Notes under the pieces: generated by a model | What the model was told of the DNA's origin: nothing | What the model saw: the letters and a program-made list of their open reading frames with translations, nothing else | Database searches by the model: none | Assembly (NCBI GenBank): GCA_019775845.1 | Contig: JADQAV010000022.1 | Coordinates: 758,830-822,829 of the forward strand | Origin: Myrmaecium sp. VS I D KN 1 | Taxonomy: Eukaryota > Ascomycota > Dothideomycetes > Valsariales > Valsariaceae | Reading direction: 5' to 3' | Length of the DNA: 64,000 nt | Made by a program: the position numbers and the translations under genes | In this document: in pieces, positions 15,206-26,037 of the stretch | How positions within the stretch are numbered: position 1 is the first letter of the stretch | Layout: every line of letters starts with the position of its first letter

Positions 15206-17073
15206 TCACCGAGTCCGGATGCGCTTCCCGCACGGTTCATTGAACGGCGTGTTCTTAACCGGCGACGTCCAGTTCCGGCCCCGACGATACGCATCGGACA
15301 TCGAGTCGTCCGACTCGGAATCTTCCTCCGCATTGTCGGCGTCTTTCTTCGGCAGCGCGAGCTCAAACGGCGCTTCGATAGAAAGGTAGAACAGGTGGCG
15401 GTTCGGGGCGCGGGTACGCTTCTTCCCCTTCCTCCTTCGCGTCGGGGGCGAGACGATGCCGCCGTCCTCCTCGACGTCGGAGTCGATGTATCGCTTCAAC
15501 GCGTTCTCCGCGTGCTTCGCCATCTCCTCCTGCTTCCCGGGCGAGAAGAAACTCTTCCGGTCCGTGGAACCTTTGCTGCTGTCTTTCTCCCCCTCTTCAT
15601 CCCCCGCCTCGCTGAAGTTCCAGAATTCTGTGAGCTCGCCTCGAACGAGCGCGGTCATCCACAAGGAGATGAGAACACCGGGGACCAGGTACAGGAGAGC
15701 CGGTTGGGCGTGACCCCAGATATGCATGACACCTAGCGTTGCCAGCATGCCGAAAACATAGCCAACTACGCTGGCAATGAAATATGGCTTCGGGAAGGTG
15801 GTGTGAGGGTGCTGCTCCGCGGCCTGAGTGGAATAACCGGGATACAGGAACCAGCTGTGCGTCCAGAAATACTCAGCCCACCTGCCCGTGAGGGGGTTGT
15901 ATTTCGGCTTCACCAACGGCTGGCCGGGAACCTTCTTCTGCTGGCGGAGATAGAACATGTAGAGATCGAAGCGCAGGGCAAGACCGATCATGATGCCTGG
16001 AACCACCACGTCACCCAGGCCGAGCATGGAATATGCTGCCTTTTCTTCTGGGGGTGTGGGACGGGGAAAGACGAGCTTGATGGGCACATCGAGCGTCTTC
16101 GCAACCGTAACCATCATAGGACTGTTTTGCGGTTAGGTCAATGCCAAGTTCTCTAAAGTATAAGGACTACTTACGTGTAAAAGACGAAATAGATGTCATA
16201 GAAGAATAAAGCGCTCAGTATCAGGCTTCCCGTGCCGAAGGTGGTAGGCGACATGATCTGCAGTGCATTATATGAAAAGGCAAAGCCCAGTAGGTTCGTC
16301 AGAAACCATGGTTTGTCAACCATGTTGAACCATAAGACCGCAGCAACCCCGCAAAAGGCGCCGATCAAACCGTACAAGCCCAGGCGGAGCCTGAGTTTGA
16401 CGAGGCGGTGGAGGTAAAGATTGATCTTCCACTTGTACGTGGGAAGTTGCCGTATCGTCCAGAGAGCATTGACGAAAGAAGCAGGCAGCGGTAAATGCGA
16501 CAGGGCGCCTGGGAGAGGCGAAGACCGACGTTTCTTCTCGACCGGAGCTGTTTCGATAGCGGTCACCGTTCGGTCCCGTCCATGGACCTGCCACATCAGC
16601 CCGTCATCGGCGTACCGCTTCGGGAACACAATCGAATGCCCGACGTCCATGGCGTCCGTGACCAGTTTGGCGACGGAGAAGACGCCGAAGATGGCGAAGT
16701 ACCAGTTCAAGACCTTGTTCAGTAGCGCGGCGTCCTTGAGCCATTTGATGAGGACGTAGAGGCCGGCGAGCGTGGCGCCGGCGACGAGAGGGAACATGAG
16801 GGCGTCGGAAGGGGAGAGCCCCTCCATCTTCTGATATTCCTCCTCTTCATCCTCCGATTCGGGCTCATCCTGCGCTGAGCGTGTTTTACGTCTGGGACGC
16901 TTCTCCGGCTTGGCACACGAGGACGGACGTGTCAACGAGGCATGGGCGCCGGCGACGATGGGGAACAGGGCGGACAGGATGAGGTGGCAGTAAGTGGGAA
17001 TGAGAGGCTGGATGTTGGCAAAGTGGAAGGCGATGAAGCCGAGCGTCTCGACGACGCTCTCTGGGAGCTGCAT
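15206..17073 (-). CDS. Signal peptide peptidase (presenilin-type intramembrane aspartyl protease)
   Basis: Two exons, 17073-16175 and 16121-15206, with a 53-nt intron; 604 residues. It cleaves leftover signal peptides and other type II membrane segments within the ER membrane. Seen: the catalytic YD motif (FFYDIYF, Asp293), the GLGD motif (Asp337) and the C-terminal QPALLYLVP motif (PAL at 440-442), with about nine hydrophobic segments between residue 5 and 465. The cytosolic loop at 55-90 is acidic (ESEDEEEEYQ). The C-terminal 140 residues are a charged tail with KGKKRTR-type basic stretches, longer than in animal SPPs. The first in-frame ATG is 17073 (MQLPESVV); frame further upstream opens only with non-ATG codons. 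Aspergillus SppA, needed for hypoxia adaptation via the SREBP pathway, is the nearest known functional parallel. Confidence 0.94.
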
Positions 17074-17516
17074 GGTGGTGAAGTGTGCAGGCAAGGTCCG
17101 CGGGCGGAGTGTGGTGTTTTTGAACGTTTTCCTTTGATGCCCCTCAAGCAAAGAAAATCACCCGGTTAGACGTAGCAAGTGACACAAGCCACAGTCATGC
17201 TGCCGTACTGTTGCAGACAACCTCTTTCTTTTGCACGGTCACCAGGCTGTCTTCTGCTACGCAATACCAATATGTTCCATTGTCGTCGGGTTAGCTGAAA
17301 TGTCTCCGGAACGGATTAATGTTGGGAGGCAGTCGCAGTGACCTAAAGCAGTGCAAACATAGCAAACAGCGGAACGAAGCCGCCTATCTCCGTCGCTCTT
17401 CCGATGCTTTTATAATCACAGCCGTCGGACTGGGGCAACTGTCTTCCTTAGGGGATTGGATTCTTTATAAATATATCTTGCTACTTTAACAATTGCCTCT
17501 TCTTGGAGTTTCCTGC
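17074..17516. promoter_or_regulatory. Divergent promoter, SPP / LigB dioxygenase
   Basis: 443 bp shared between divergent genes. On the plus strand a strong TATA-like element TATAAATATAT lies at about 17466-17476, some 40-50 bp before ATG 17517, which supports that start and implies a very short leader. Confidence 0.5.
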
Positions 17517-18677
17517 ATGGCGTTCTTCACCTTGTCTAAACTAACTCTGCTTCCTTGCATCGTACTTTTCGTGGGAATCTTGCTTTCCGGATATATATCA
17601 CCGTCGGATATGGCGCAGTTATTCGGCTCACGAACCTCCCAGCCTGATCCGATGGACTCCACAAATGAAGCTCCTGCTATGAACAGAACGCCAGTATACT
17701 TCCTGGGCCATGGCGGGGTGAGTAACAGCATGCTCAAATTCGAAAGAAAACCGCCCTGTCTAACGCAGCCGTTCAGCCGAATCTGATGGAGGAGTCGGAC
17801 CACCCTGCCTATAAAAAGCTCCAGGAGATTGGAAAGGAGATCACAACGAAGGTGAAGCCGAAGGCGGTTGTTGTATTCTCTGCGCATTGGCAAGGAGGAA
17901 GGAATAAGATCCAAGTGAACACTGCTGAGCTCTCGGAAATGATTTATGAGTTAGTGACTGGCGTCCAACTTGCCGTGAAAGTCTGCGTCTAACGTGTATA
18001 CAGCTTCTATGGCTTCCCAGACCACTATTACGCCCAGAAGTTCCCTCACGTCGGCAGTCGAGAGGTGGCTCACAAAGTACTTTCCAAGCTTGAGCAAGCT
18101 GGAATTGCCGCAGAGCCCGTGGAACGCGGCCTTGACCATGGCGTCTGGGTTCCGTTTCTTGTGGCATTCCGTCCAGAAGAGAACCCTCTGAAAGTACCGA
18201 TCGTACAGGTTTCCCTCTACAGGAATGAGAACCCTTACGAGCACTATCGCCTGGGCGAAGCGGTCGCGTCATTGAGGGACGAGGGCATTGCCGTTATCGT
18301 ATCTGGTATGGCTGTTCATAACTTGCGAGATTACTGGACTTCAATGGGCCAGGACAAGCCGATGCCGTAAGTGATAAAACCCTGCAATCTGGCCGTGAGA
18401 CTCATTGTCCTCCAGGTACACGGTGAGCTTCGACGAAGCACTCAAAGAAGCGGTGACCGCGCCTCCGAGCCAAAGGAAAGAAGAAATGGCAAAGTTGTTG
18501 AAGCGGGGAGATGCTCGCATGGCTCATCCTTCTTTTGAGCATCTACTCCCCTTGCATGTTGGAGCCGGAGCCGCTGGCAATGATAGCGGGAAGCGACTGT
18601 TTACGATGCATGATGGCTCCATGTCTTGGGCGCAGTTCCGTTTCGGTGACGTCCCAGAAGATCGAAGCGTTCTTTAA
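17517..18677 (+). CDS. Membrane-anchored LigB/DODA-type extradiol dioxygenase
   Basis: Four exons: 17517-17717, 17777-17949, 18004-18366, 18416-18677; 332 residues. Class III extradiol ring-cleavage dioxygenase of the DOPA-dioxygenase (YgiD-like) type, which opens catechol rings using one active-site metal. Metal/active-site histidines are visible: GHGG (His65), SAHW (His104), GLDHGVW (His170) and AVHNL (His230). The N-terminus has a single hydrophobic segment (LPCIVLFVGILLSGYI, about 12-27) before SDMAQ, so the enzyme is probably membrane-anchored, unlike the soluble bacterial and plant forms. The natural substrate is unknown. The first donor is GTGAGT right after GHGG; reading through would give a false truncated product. 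It converges with the NDUFA2 gene, 131 bp away. Confidence 0.92.
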
Positions 18678-18808
18678 TGCATGGCGAGGAAAAGCCTAGA
18701 TTCAAGCCTCCGAGCCAGCAAGTGGTATCCATTCCATCATAATCGCTCTTGTAAAATATGCAATGTGGTATATACAGTCATCGGTCCTTGTCTTCGCCCG
18801 TGGTGCGT

Positions 18809-19299
18809 TCATGCGGTGTTGGCCTTCACCAACTCTGTGACCTTAGTCTCGATCGTCTTGTCGTCCAAATCTGAAGGTGCCCGTCAGCAATGTCTCATAA
18901 GTCTGTACTTAGAAGCAGAGGATTACCCTTCAAAGGAAGCATCTTTTCCTTGCCGAACTCTATACCCTCCAGTTAGCCGAGGGTCCAGCAATGGCCGTTT
19001 CCATGTCGCGGAGAGTCCCTACCATAACGGGCCCACACTTTGGGTTCAACGTCCAGCGCTTCTCGGATCAGGATGGGAGTGTGAGGGTTGTGCTTCTTCA
19101 TAGTAGGATATGCCTTCTGGAGGAATGACCTGCAATCAAGAGTTCAAGGTCAGCAAGGTATCTCAGCGGGATCCGCAGGCCTTCTCCGGCGGCGCGATGA
19201 TTTATAAACCAACCTGGCAGCCTCGCTGTGCGAGGACGTCCGGCAGAGGTGGAACCTCAGCTCCTTGAGCGTTTGGGAAAAGACATATTTGCCAGACAT
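18809..19299 (-). CDS. NADH:ubiquinone oxidoreductase subunit B8 (NDUFA2 homologue)
   Basis: Four small exons, 19299-19214, 19129-19023, 18959-18927 and 18870-18809, give a 95-residue protein that closes in frame. None of these exons stands out alone. The product begins [19 protein letters not shown] and continues with [39 protein letters not shown] and ends [11 protein letters not shown], the full-length pattern of complex I B8. It has a thioredoxin-like fold and sits in the matrix arm of complex I near the N-module. The introns are 63, 84 and 56 nt with donors GTTGGT, GTAGGG and GTAATC. No cleavable presequence is needed in this family. It diverges from the pyruvate carrier gene. Confidence 0.95.
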
Positions 19300-19626
19300 G
19301 ATTGCGGCGGGTGATGATGATGGTTGATTCCGGGGTAAATGGGGAGCTTGGGAGTGCTCCACCACGTCGGCGACTCCACCGCTTCGACCCTCCGCCCCGG
19401 ATTCGCGGCATAACTTTATGTCCGTTATGCCGACCCTGCTTATGCAGCGACGTCGGCCACCGATCCTCCTCCAAAGCGCATCCTCTCAGCTCCAGCACGA
19501 AAGTAATCTCAACCTCTGATCACCAACTTTCTTCTCGACCTCCTCTTCCTTGTCTCCCACGCTTTTCCCTCCCTCTTTTCCTTCTCCATTCACTCCGCTG
19601 TCCACTCGGAGCTCACACAAATCACA
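19300..19626. promoter_or_regulatory. Bidirectional promoter of two mitochondrial genes
   Basis: 327 bp separates the start codons of NDUFA2 (minus) and the mitochondrial pyruvate carrier gene (plus). The plus-strand leader (about 19510-19626) is pyrimidine-rich. No TATA box is evident on either side. Confidence 0.6.
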
Positions 19627-20650
19627 ATGTCTTCCTTCCGCCCCGGCTTCCGCCTGTTTCAGGCGACCCGCAACATCTTCCGCCAGCAGACCCTCCGCCG
19701 CCGCGTGCAGACCGCAGCGGAGAACCCGACACAGAAGACTCAGAGCGGCTTTGCCAAATACTGGAACAGCCCGGTCGGCCCCAAGACGGTGCACTTCTGG
19801 TACGTCTCCCAAGTTCGCGTCGCGCACATCGATGTGTGCGGCCTCAAAAGTCTGAACAGTCATACGTCAACGGCCATGACTTGATAAGGCTCCAACACCA
19901 CACCTCTCAGCAACACGAAAGCTCCATGCATGTGAAACCAAGCTGACCTGTGTCGCGCTGCTATAGGGCACCTGTTATGAAGGTAATCTCTTCACGGTCG
20001 CCAACTTCTACCCACGATTTCAATAAACTTTCACTCCGCCCCCTCGGATCTTCCGTTTTCGGAGTCCCCATATCATGTCACCTCATATGAACAAAAAAGA
20101 AGAAAAAAAAAAAAAAAAAAAAAAAAAAAAAGCAATGACCGGGTGCTAACGCAACCAACAACAGTGGGGTCTTGTCCTCGCAGGTGTCTCCGACTTCTGG
20201 CGTCCCGCCGAGTCCCTCTCCCTCTCCCAAAATGCGGCCCTCATGGCCACCGGTGCCATCTGGACGCGCTGGTGCTTGATCATCAAGCCCCGTAATGTCC
20301 TGTACGTCCACCCTTAAACAAGCCCCTTCCTCCACGAACAGGCAATCCGCGCATGTGTCCACGTACAATGCGCACGTCCCCTTCTCTCGCCCATCTCTCC
20401 CAGCTTCCTTCGTTGCTATCTGTTAACCCTTCTTTCTAACCCCACCAGCCTGGCTACCGTCAACTTCTTCCTCGGCTGCGTAGGCGTCGTCCAAGTCACT
20501 CGCATCTTGCTCTGGCGCCGGAGCCAGAAGGGCACCACCCTCACCGACGAGCTCAAGGATGTTGCCAAGGAGGAGGGCGCCGCGGTCAAGCAGGTCGTCC
20601 AGGACCCCAAGGGCGCGGTGGAGAACGCCGAGGTCAAGAGCCGCATCTAA
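19627..20650 (+). CDS. Mitochondrial pyruvate carrier subunit (MPC2/MPC3-like)
   Basis: Four exons: 19627-19799, 19967-19982 (16 nt), 20165-20301, 20449-20650; 175 residues. The micro-exon encodes most of W-APVMK and is needed to join TVHFW to WGLVLAGVSDFWRP. The MPC forms a heterodimer in the inner mitochondrial membrane and imports pyruvate. Seen: an Arg-rich N-terminal presequence, the FWAPVMKWGL motif, the first TM around LVLAGVSDF, the WTRW..IIKPRN segment, and the TM NFFLGCVGVVQVTRILLW. The C-terminus is an acidic/basic amphipathic extension (ELKDVAKEEGAAVKQVVQDP). Intron 2 carries a 29-base poly-A run. MPC2 versus MPC3 cannot be decided by eye. Confidence 0.93.
20103..20131. repeat. 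Poly-A homopolymer inside an intron
   Basis: Twenty-nine consecutive A within intron 2 of the pyruvate carrier gene, followed by the GTGCTAACGC branch-like element and the acceptor. Homopolymers of this length are prone to length errors. Confidence 0.9.
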
Positions 20651-21863
20651 AGTGGGACACAACCAGGCTTGAGGATCGATGGAGGAGCACGAGCACCCTG
20701 CTCGAGTCGAGGCGAAGAGAAGAAAGGGAGACTGGTGTCAACCGAAGTGCCGAGGCTGGATTGGGGAAGGGTGGGCATTGATGCCATGAGCAGCCCAGGA
20801 AAGCGATTTTACTGGTGACTGGGACCGGCGGTTTGCGTGCATTCGTGCATTCGGGGTGGATGATTCATGGGTTTGGGGAAAGAGAAAAGAAAAGGGCATC
20901 GCGCAAAGCAATTTATAGAGCAGGTATCTCTCACACGGCGCGGGAGAAGGGCATGAGCGGAAGGACCTTTGCTTTTTACTCCCTCCCTCTCCTTCTTTAT
21001 CTTTCTTTTTCCTCGTGTACATCATGACAAACTTGAAGTTGGTTGATTTTTCGGATTTGGGATGTGTTCTCTTTCCATCTTGTTCTCGTTCTTCTCCTCC
21101 TGTTGAGTATCTGTCTGCTTCTCGCATTCCCGTTCCTCTTTTTTTCTTGGTTGTGCTAGAATGGTGGAGGTAAAGTGTTCTTATCTTCCGTTCCTCGGCT
21201 TGTCTCCTCGTCCCTAATGTAGTTTCTGAAAGATCGAGCGACGAGTTGGTCAGTGACGAAGAGACAAGGAGTGAAGCACAGGGATTTTACTGCATTGCAT
21301 GACGCCATCCGCCTGTTGTGAGAAGCCATATACACAAACACCCCGCTAAGCAAATAGACACTCAACCTGCAAAACAATAGGTATAAATATATTATACGAA
21401 GGCGAGGAAGTATGAAAAAAAAAGGGGGGGAAAGGAGGGGGTATAATAGCGACGACGCGATAGAGGAAGAAAAGAAAAGCAAACAAAGACAACAGGTCCT
21501 TTGGAAACCCTCTGGCGCGCCATCGTTCCATCCGCGGTAGCAACACGGAATGAAGAAAAGGATGGAAAGGAGCAGCAAGAAGAAAGCAAGAAAGAAAAGA
21601 AAAGAATATAACAAGAACTGAAAACCCCACTCGCTCACGCTCACGCTCACGCTCACGCTCAACGCTTGCAAAGCGCCGTGCTAAACAACCCTTGCAGAAA
21701 AAAGGAGAGAAAAGAGAGAAAATAAGAAGGCAATACGCATCAAAAACAAAGCAAAACAGGATACCACGTCCACAGCAACAAAGAAAAGCAGAGCAAAGTT
21801 GCCTCCCACGCAAGCAATAGCCCCTTACCACCACCACCCCCCTCCCCTCTCTCCCCTTCCAGT
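20651..21863. other. Convergent 3' flanks with low-complexity tracts
   Basis: 1.2 kb between two convergent genes. It holds T-rich and A/G-rich 3' UTR-like sequence and a hexamer tandem repeat at about 21631-21661. No gene is supported; the open frames here are low-complexity Phe/Leu/Ser translations. Confidence 0.6.
21631..21661. repeat. Short tandem repeat (CGCTCA)n
   Basis: About five copies of the six-base unit CGCTCA in tandem between convergent genes; a simple minisatellite. Confidence 0.85.
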
Positions 21864-24800
21864 CTAAACCCTCACAACAACAACAACCCACCCCAAGCCC
21901 TTCACCTCCCGAACCGCACAGCTCACGCACGTCCGCTCCGCCTTCGCAATCACAGCATGCACGCCCCAGTGCGCGCACCAGGCACGCGCCAGCAGCTCGC
22001 CCTCCCAGCCCGTCCCGCGGGCGTCGATGACCAGCACGCGGCGTGGTGGTGGTGACGGCGGCGGCGGCGGCGACGACGGGTCCGCGCTTGACGGGCGCTC
22101 GAAGCGGTTTGTGCGGTCGTCTTCGTCTTGGACCTCATCTTCGTGAGCGTGAGCGTCGCCGTCGGCGGAGGGGGTTGGATGGGGGTTGGTTTCGAGGTCG
22201 GGGCGAGCGAGGCTTTGGGACGTTTGCGGGTCAAGGATCGTGGCGAGGGGGACGGTGGTGTATGTGTAGGACTGATGGAGGGGGTGTGATGGGAGCGGGG
22301 CGGTAGAGCGGAGGGGCGACGGCGGCGGTGGCGAAGCCTGCATGACATCTCCGGTGGATTCGTTGTGCGGGAGAAGGAGGCGGATCTGCTTGTTCGAGGG
22401 TAAGTGGCATGGGTATGAGGCGATGAAGTAGACGTCGTGCGACAGCTGCAGCGTGATGGAGGTCGTTGGCGTAGAGGTAGTTTCGAATGTCAGGGATGCG
22501 GTTTGCTGTGGAACGGGCGCCTCTGCCGATTCAATCGTACCGTCTGCGTCGGTCTCATCGCCGGATTCCGCACCGGAGGATTGATCTGTGGGATTGTCCA
22601 GGTCGGGCGTCCGTTGTACTGGCTCATCACCGTCGGGGTCGGGAACGGGCTTCAGAGTGAAGCGTATGAAGCGAACAGGCGAGGAAGAAGCCGGAGGCTC
22701 TTCGATGGGGAGAGTGAGTTCGGAAGCTAGCGCTCCTGCCTTTTGATCTTTGGGAACAACCGCGGAATCTCTGGCCAGGGCACCATTATCCTCGATCCTA
22801 TGCTTGCGGCTGTGCTCGGGGGCAGGTGTCGTCTTGATGTCAACCCACACGACCCCATGGCTCTTGGGGATGCGGGGAACGAAGATCCATCCCATGCATT
22901 CCTTTGCGCCGTCCACACACGCCATCACCCGTCCGACGACGCAGGCCTTACTCCACCAGCTTGAGCCGCCATACACGAATCCACCGTAAAGGCTAGCCGA
23001 CTCGCCGAGCAAGGCAATTGCAAGCTTGTCGTTCTCGAGTAGGGTGGAGATCAGAAAGTGCGATAGTGCTTCTCCGGGGAGAATGAATCCGGTAAAATAA
23101 GTGCGACTGAGCCAGCCACCGATGCTGATGCTCGCGGAAGCAGCGTCGGGTCTGCTAGGGTTAGGAAGCCCCGGGGTGGACGGTTGCAAGTGGAGGGATC
23201 GCTGCGCTGTACTGCTCCGTGAGAGCGGTGGTCGCGTAGGAGTGAAATAACCGTGCTTCATCCCGCCCGAAGAAGTTGCTAAAGGAGTGCCATATACACT
23301 TGGAGTAGCAGGTGACTCTGGAACCATAATGTCCTCCCTTGCTTGCTCATCTTCTTTCGCTTTTTGGGCAGCTTGCCGCTGAGGGTCCAGCTTATTCGTA
23401 AGGTCTTCCTTGACCAAACTGGCGTTCGGCCATGCGATCGCTTCGGCGAAGTGAATCAAGCCCGAGAGTTGTCTATTCTGTTTGCGAGGGATAAAGAGGA
23501 CTTTCGAAAAGCTGGAAGGCTCGAGTTCTTCCTCCTCTTCCTCCTCTGGTTTCCGAAGAATCGCGGAAAGGAATCCCCGTTTCTTCGGCGTTGACGGTTC
23601 TCGCTCCTCCTTTTCTTGCACGACGTGGATATTTTGGAGAAACCTCCGAGCAGCGACAAGATCCCAATCAATCTTGCAGTTCCTCAAGGCCCGGAAATTC
23701 CGAACCTCGGCAGCGGTCAGATGGAGATCCTGCTTCACCTCCTCGGTGGTCAAACTCGCCACCGCTTCAAGCCGTAGGAGGAGTTCGGAAGCCAGCAGAA
23801 TCTGCGTCAACAGGATATCCTTCTCAGACCAGCCGCCAACGATTCCCGACATTGTCGGGATATCTTCTTCGGACGAGACCGCGTCGGATGCCCACAGGAT
23901 CTGGCCGATCCGAATGCGCCATTCGACAAGACTAAAGTCGTGCCATATGCCTTTCAAGCGCAGGACCTTCATGAGCGTCTCGATCTGCACCTTGAGCCCC
24001 GTGGGGTCGACCGTGTCGGGATCGTATCGCGGAGGCGAGAGGAATTTCCCAAACAGGTTGGCGTACAGGTCACCCGGCGTGTACATATCGAGGATCGTAA
24101 GGTTCTTTTCGCTTTCCCGGAAGGTCTCGTACAGCTCGGTCAGCTCGGCGAGGCGCTCGTGGACAAGAGCCATATCCACGTTCCGTATCCCCAACTTCTC
24201 GGGATTGCTGTCGAGCAGCTCGAGGTTCCGCTTGGCTTCCGACAGCCCGTTCGTGTCACCCTCCGCATCCTCAGCAGTTTTCAGGTGGTCAGCTATGGGC
24301 ATTTGCAGAAAGGCCTCGAAGCCCACGGTGCCCGGCTCGATGCCCTGCGCGCTGAGCATGTTGGGGACCTCCGCGACGCCGATGTCGTACGTGACCTTGC
24401 CGTTCTCGCGCTCGACCTCCTGGCCGGGGCTGGGGAGGTGCTGCCGCAAGGTCGCGGCCGAGAAGGCGAGGTGGGACAGCGGCCGGCTGTCGCGCGAGTC
24501 CCGGATGCCCAAGGCGAAGTCCCACGGGTACCCCGCGCGAGGTTGCCGGCGACCCTGCTGCCGGTCAACGCAGAACTGCGGTGCGCCGGAGAAGAGCTCG
24601 TGGAGTTCCTCGTCGGTGAGCCTGCGCGGCTCGGGTGCAGCCATGTCGTCTGCAGGGGGCGTCGGTGCGTCCGTCGTCGGCGAGGACTGCTCGGGAGGCT
24701 CGCCCGCTCCTTCTTTTGTAGCCGGGCTCAGCTGGCCGTCATCCTGCTTGGGCGGTTGTGTTTGCGTCGGGACGGGCGTGACGTCGTTTGCATTCACAGG

Positions 24801-25034
24801 CGCACGCTGCTGGGGGAAGAGGGGCGTCAGCTTGCTGCGGGGTGAGTTTGTGACAGTGTGCGGTAGTACCACCCGTTTTCGTTCCGCTCCGTCCTTTCGG
24901 CGGGCTCTCATGTCGTCGAGGAAGCGCAGGAGGCAGTGTCGCTGGGCCTTCTCAGGGGGAAGAAGCTCGTCCTCGAGCGCGCCGTCCTGACCATTGCGGG
25001 GCTCTTTAAGGCGTCGCCAGAGCTTGAGGCGCAT
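21864..25034 (-). CDS. Large intronless protein of unknown function
   Basis: One uninterrupted frame, 1056 residues, from the first ATG at 25034. I do not recognise a characterised domain. Seen: a basic N-terminus beginning MRLKLWRRLKEP; a low-complexity Pro/Gln/Thr region (about 65-130); a well-behaved globular-looking stretch from about 150 to 560 (NMLSAQGIEPGTVGFEAFL; a helical segment ELTELYETFRESEKNL); an acidic KPEEEEEEELEPSS loop; a second ordered region with WLSRTYFTGFILPGEALSHF and LYGGFVYGGSSWWS (about 660-740); a second disordered region; and a C-terminus VLVIDARGTGWEGELLARAW ending in a Val-rich strand. Codon use favours C/G at third positions like its neighbours, and the frame is open over 3.1 kb, so it is a real gene. 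No TM or signal peptide is clear. Likely cytosolic or nuclear and fungus-specific; no function is proposed. Confidence 0.9.
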   Translation of the reverse strand: MRLKLWRRLKEPRNGQDGALEDELLPPEKAQRHCLLRFLDDMRARRKDGAERKRVVLPHTVTNSPRSKLTPLFPQQRAPVNANDVTPVPTQTQPPKQDDGQLSPATKEGAGEPPEQSSPTTDAPTPPADDMAAPEPRRLTDEELHELFSGAPQFCVDRQQGRRQPRAGYPWDFALGIRDSRDSRPLSHLAFSAATLRQHLPSPGQEVERENGKVTYDIGVAEVPNMLSAQGIEPGTVGFEAFLQMPIADHLKTAEDAEGDTNGLSEAKRNLELLDSNPEKLGIRNVDMALVHERLAELTELYETFRESEKNLTILDMYTPGDLYANLFGKFLSPPRYDPDTVDPTGLKVQIETLMKVLRLKGIWHDFSLVEWRIRIGQILWASDAVSSEEDIPTMSGIVGGWSEKDILLTQILLASELLLRLEAVASLTTEEVKQDLHLTAAEVRNFRALRNCKIDWDLVAARRFLQNIHVVQEKEEREPSTPKKRGFLSAILRKPEEEEEEELEPSSFSKVLFIPRKQNRQLSGLIHFAEAIAWPNASLVKEDLTNKLDPQRQAAQKAKEDEQAREDIMVPESPATPSVYGTPLATSSGGMKHGYFTPTRPPLSRSSTAQRSLHLQPSTPGLPNPSRPDAASASISIGGWLSRTYFTGFILPGEALSHFLISTLLENDKLAIALLGESASLYGGFVYGGSSWWSKACVVGRVMACVDGAKECMGWIFVPRIPKSHGVVWVDIKTTPAPEHSRKHRIEDNGALARDSAVVPKDQKAGALASELTLPIEEPPASSSPVRFIRFTLKPVPDPDGDEPVQRTPDLDNPTDQSSGAESGDETDADGTIESAEAPVPQQTASLTFETTSTPTTSITLQLSHDVYFIASYPCHLPSNKQIRLLLPHNESTGDVMQASPPPPSPLRSTAPLPSHPLHQSYTYTTVPLATILDPQTSQSLARPDLETNPHPTPSADGDAHAHEDEVQDEDDRTNRFERPSSADPSSPPPPPSPPPRRVLVIDARGTGWEGELLARAWCAHWGVHAVIAKAERTCVSCAVREVKGLGWVVVVVRV

Positions 25035-26037
25035 GGTGCCGTGGAAGGAGTGAATTGGTGGGGGAAGCAGGAGACGGCGAGTGACATGGTCGAAAGGGAA
25101 GGAGGGAAGAGAAGAAGGGAGGGAGATGGATCACAAGCTGGAAAGCTGGAAAGTCGGAAAGCTGGGAGTTGCCCGGAGTGGTACTCCTAAGGAGGAGTGG
25201 CAGCCAAGCAAGAGCGAGCACGAGTGTCGTACGTCCATGGCATCGCGTCTGCCAGTTCTGCGTACATATGCGGGCAAACCTGGCAGCAAAGTTGTCCACG
25301 ACCAGGGAGGGTCTGCGGCCAAGCGGCGATCCACACTCACTACTCGCTCTGCAGGGCATATCTGCAGATAAAACTAACCGATAAGTACTAGTAGTACCAA
25401 CCTTCAGCCCTGACGTAGCAAAAGAGATGGAAGCACTTATATAAAAACCAGAGCAGAGGAATCTAATCTGATATTTATATGATTTTCGCTTGTATAAGCT
25501 TGTCTGCAACAGTCTGTATATAAAGATATATATAAACAATACTAGGTATACCATGTCTGAGGTTGTACGATCAACAGCAGTGACGGGGGAAAGCAAGCAC
25601 GATGTGCACGATCCACAAGCCCAGCCCACTGACGTTTCACTAGCATGCGTCAATGGCTCGACGGGGAGGTGGAGGGGAGGGGTCGGCCTGCTAGGCTGAG
25701 CCACACCTGGCATCCCCCATCTAGGGATCTTAGAACATCACATCCTCCATTGCAATTCATATCTAATACTAAGTCTTGATAGAGTCAACATTTCCCGGGA
25801 GACAGTGATGAATATTATTGCGCGAATACAGCATCCAGTACATAGTACGGTGGCGGCAGCAGCGCGATATCGGTGGGTCGCTTTTGAAACAGGATTTGAC
25901 ATTATATAGAAAAAGAATATATATACATATAAAATCACAAACTCTCCCTACACATAACACGTATACTGGCCCAATAAAAAAGACGAATAACGCCGCCTCC
26001 CAATGCGAATAGTATAATGAAAAGTACTCCAAGATAA
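25035..26037. other. Intergenic region, AT-rich in part
   Basis: 1.0 kb upstream of the large unknown gene and downstream of the MFS gene. The stretch 25390-26030 is clearly more AT-rich than the surroundings and contains several TATATA-like words. No gene is seen. Confidence 0.55.

Noticed and set aside
23482-24990. 502-codon plus-strand open frame
   Set aside because: Antisense shadow of the 1056-residue gene; Ser/Arg-rich composition typical of a reversed GC-rich frame.
25390-26030. AT-rich stretch as a degraded transposable element
   Set aside because: No terminal repeats, no reverse transcriptase or transposase fragments, and no clear repeat-induced point mutation pattern by eye.
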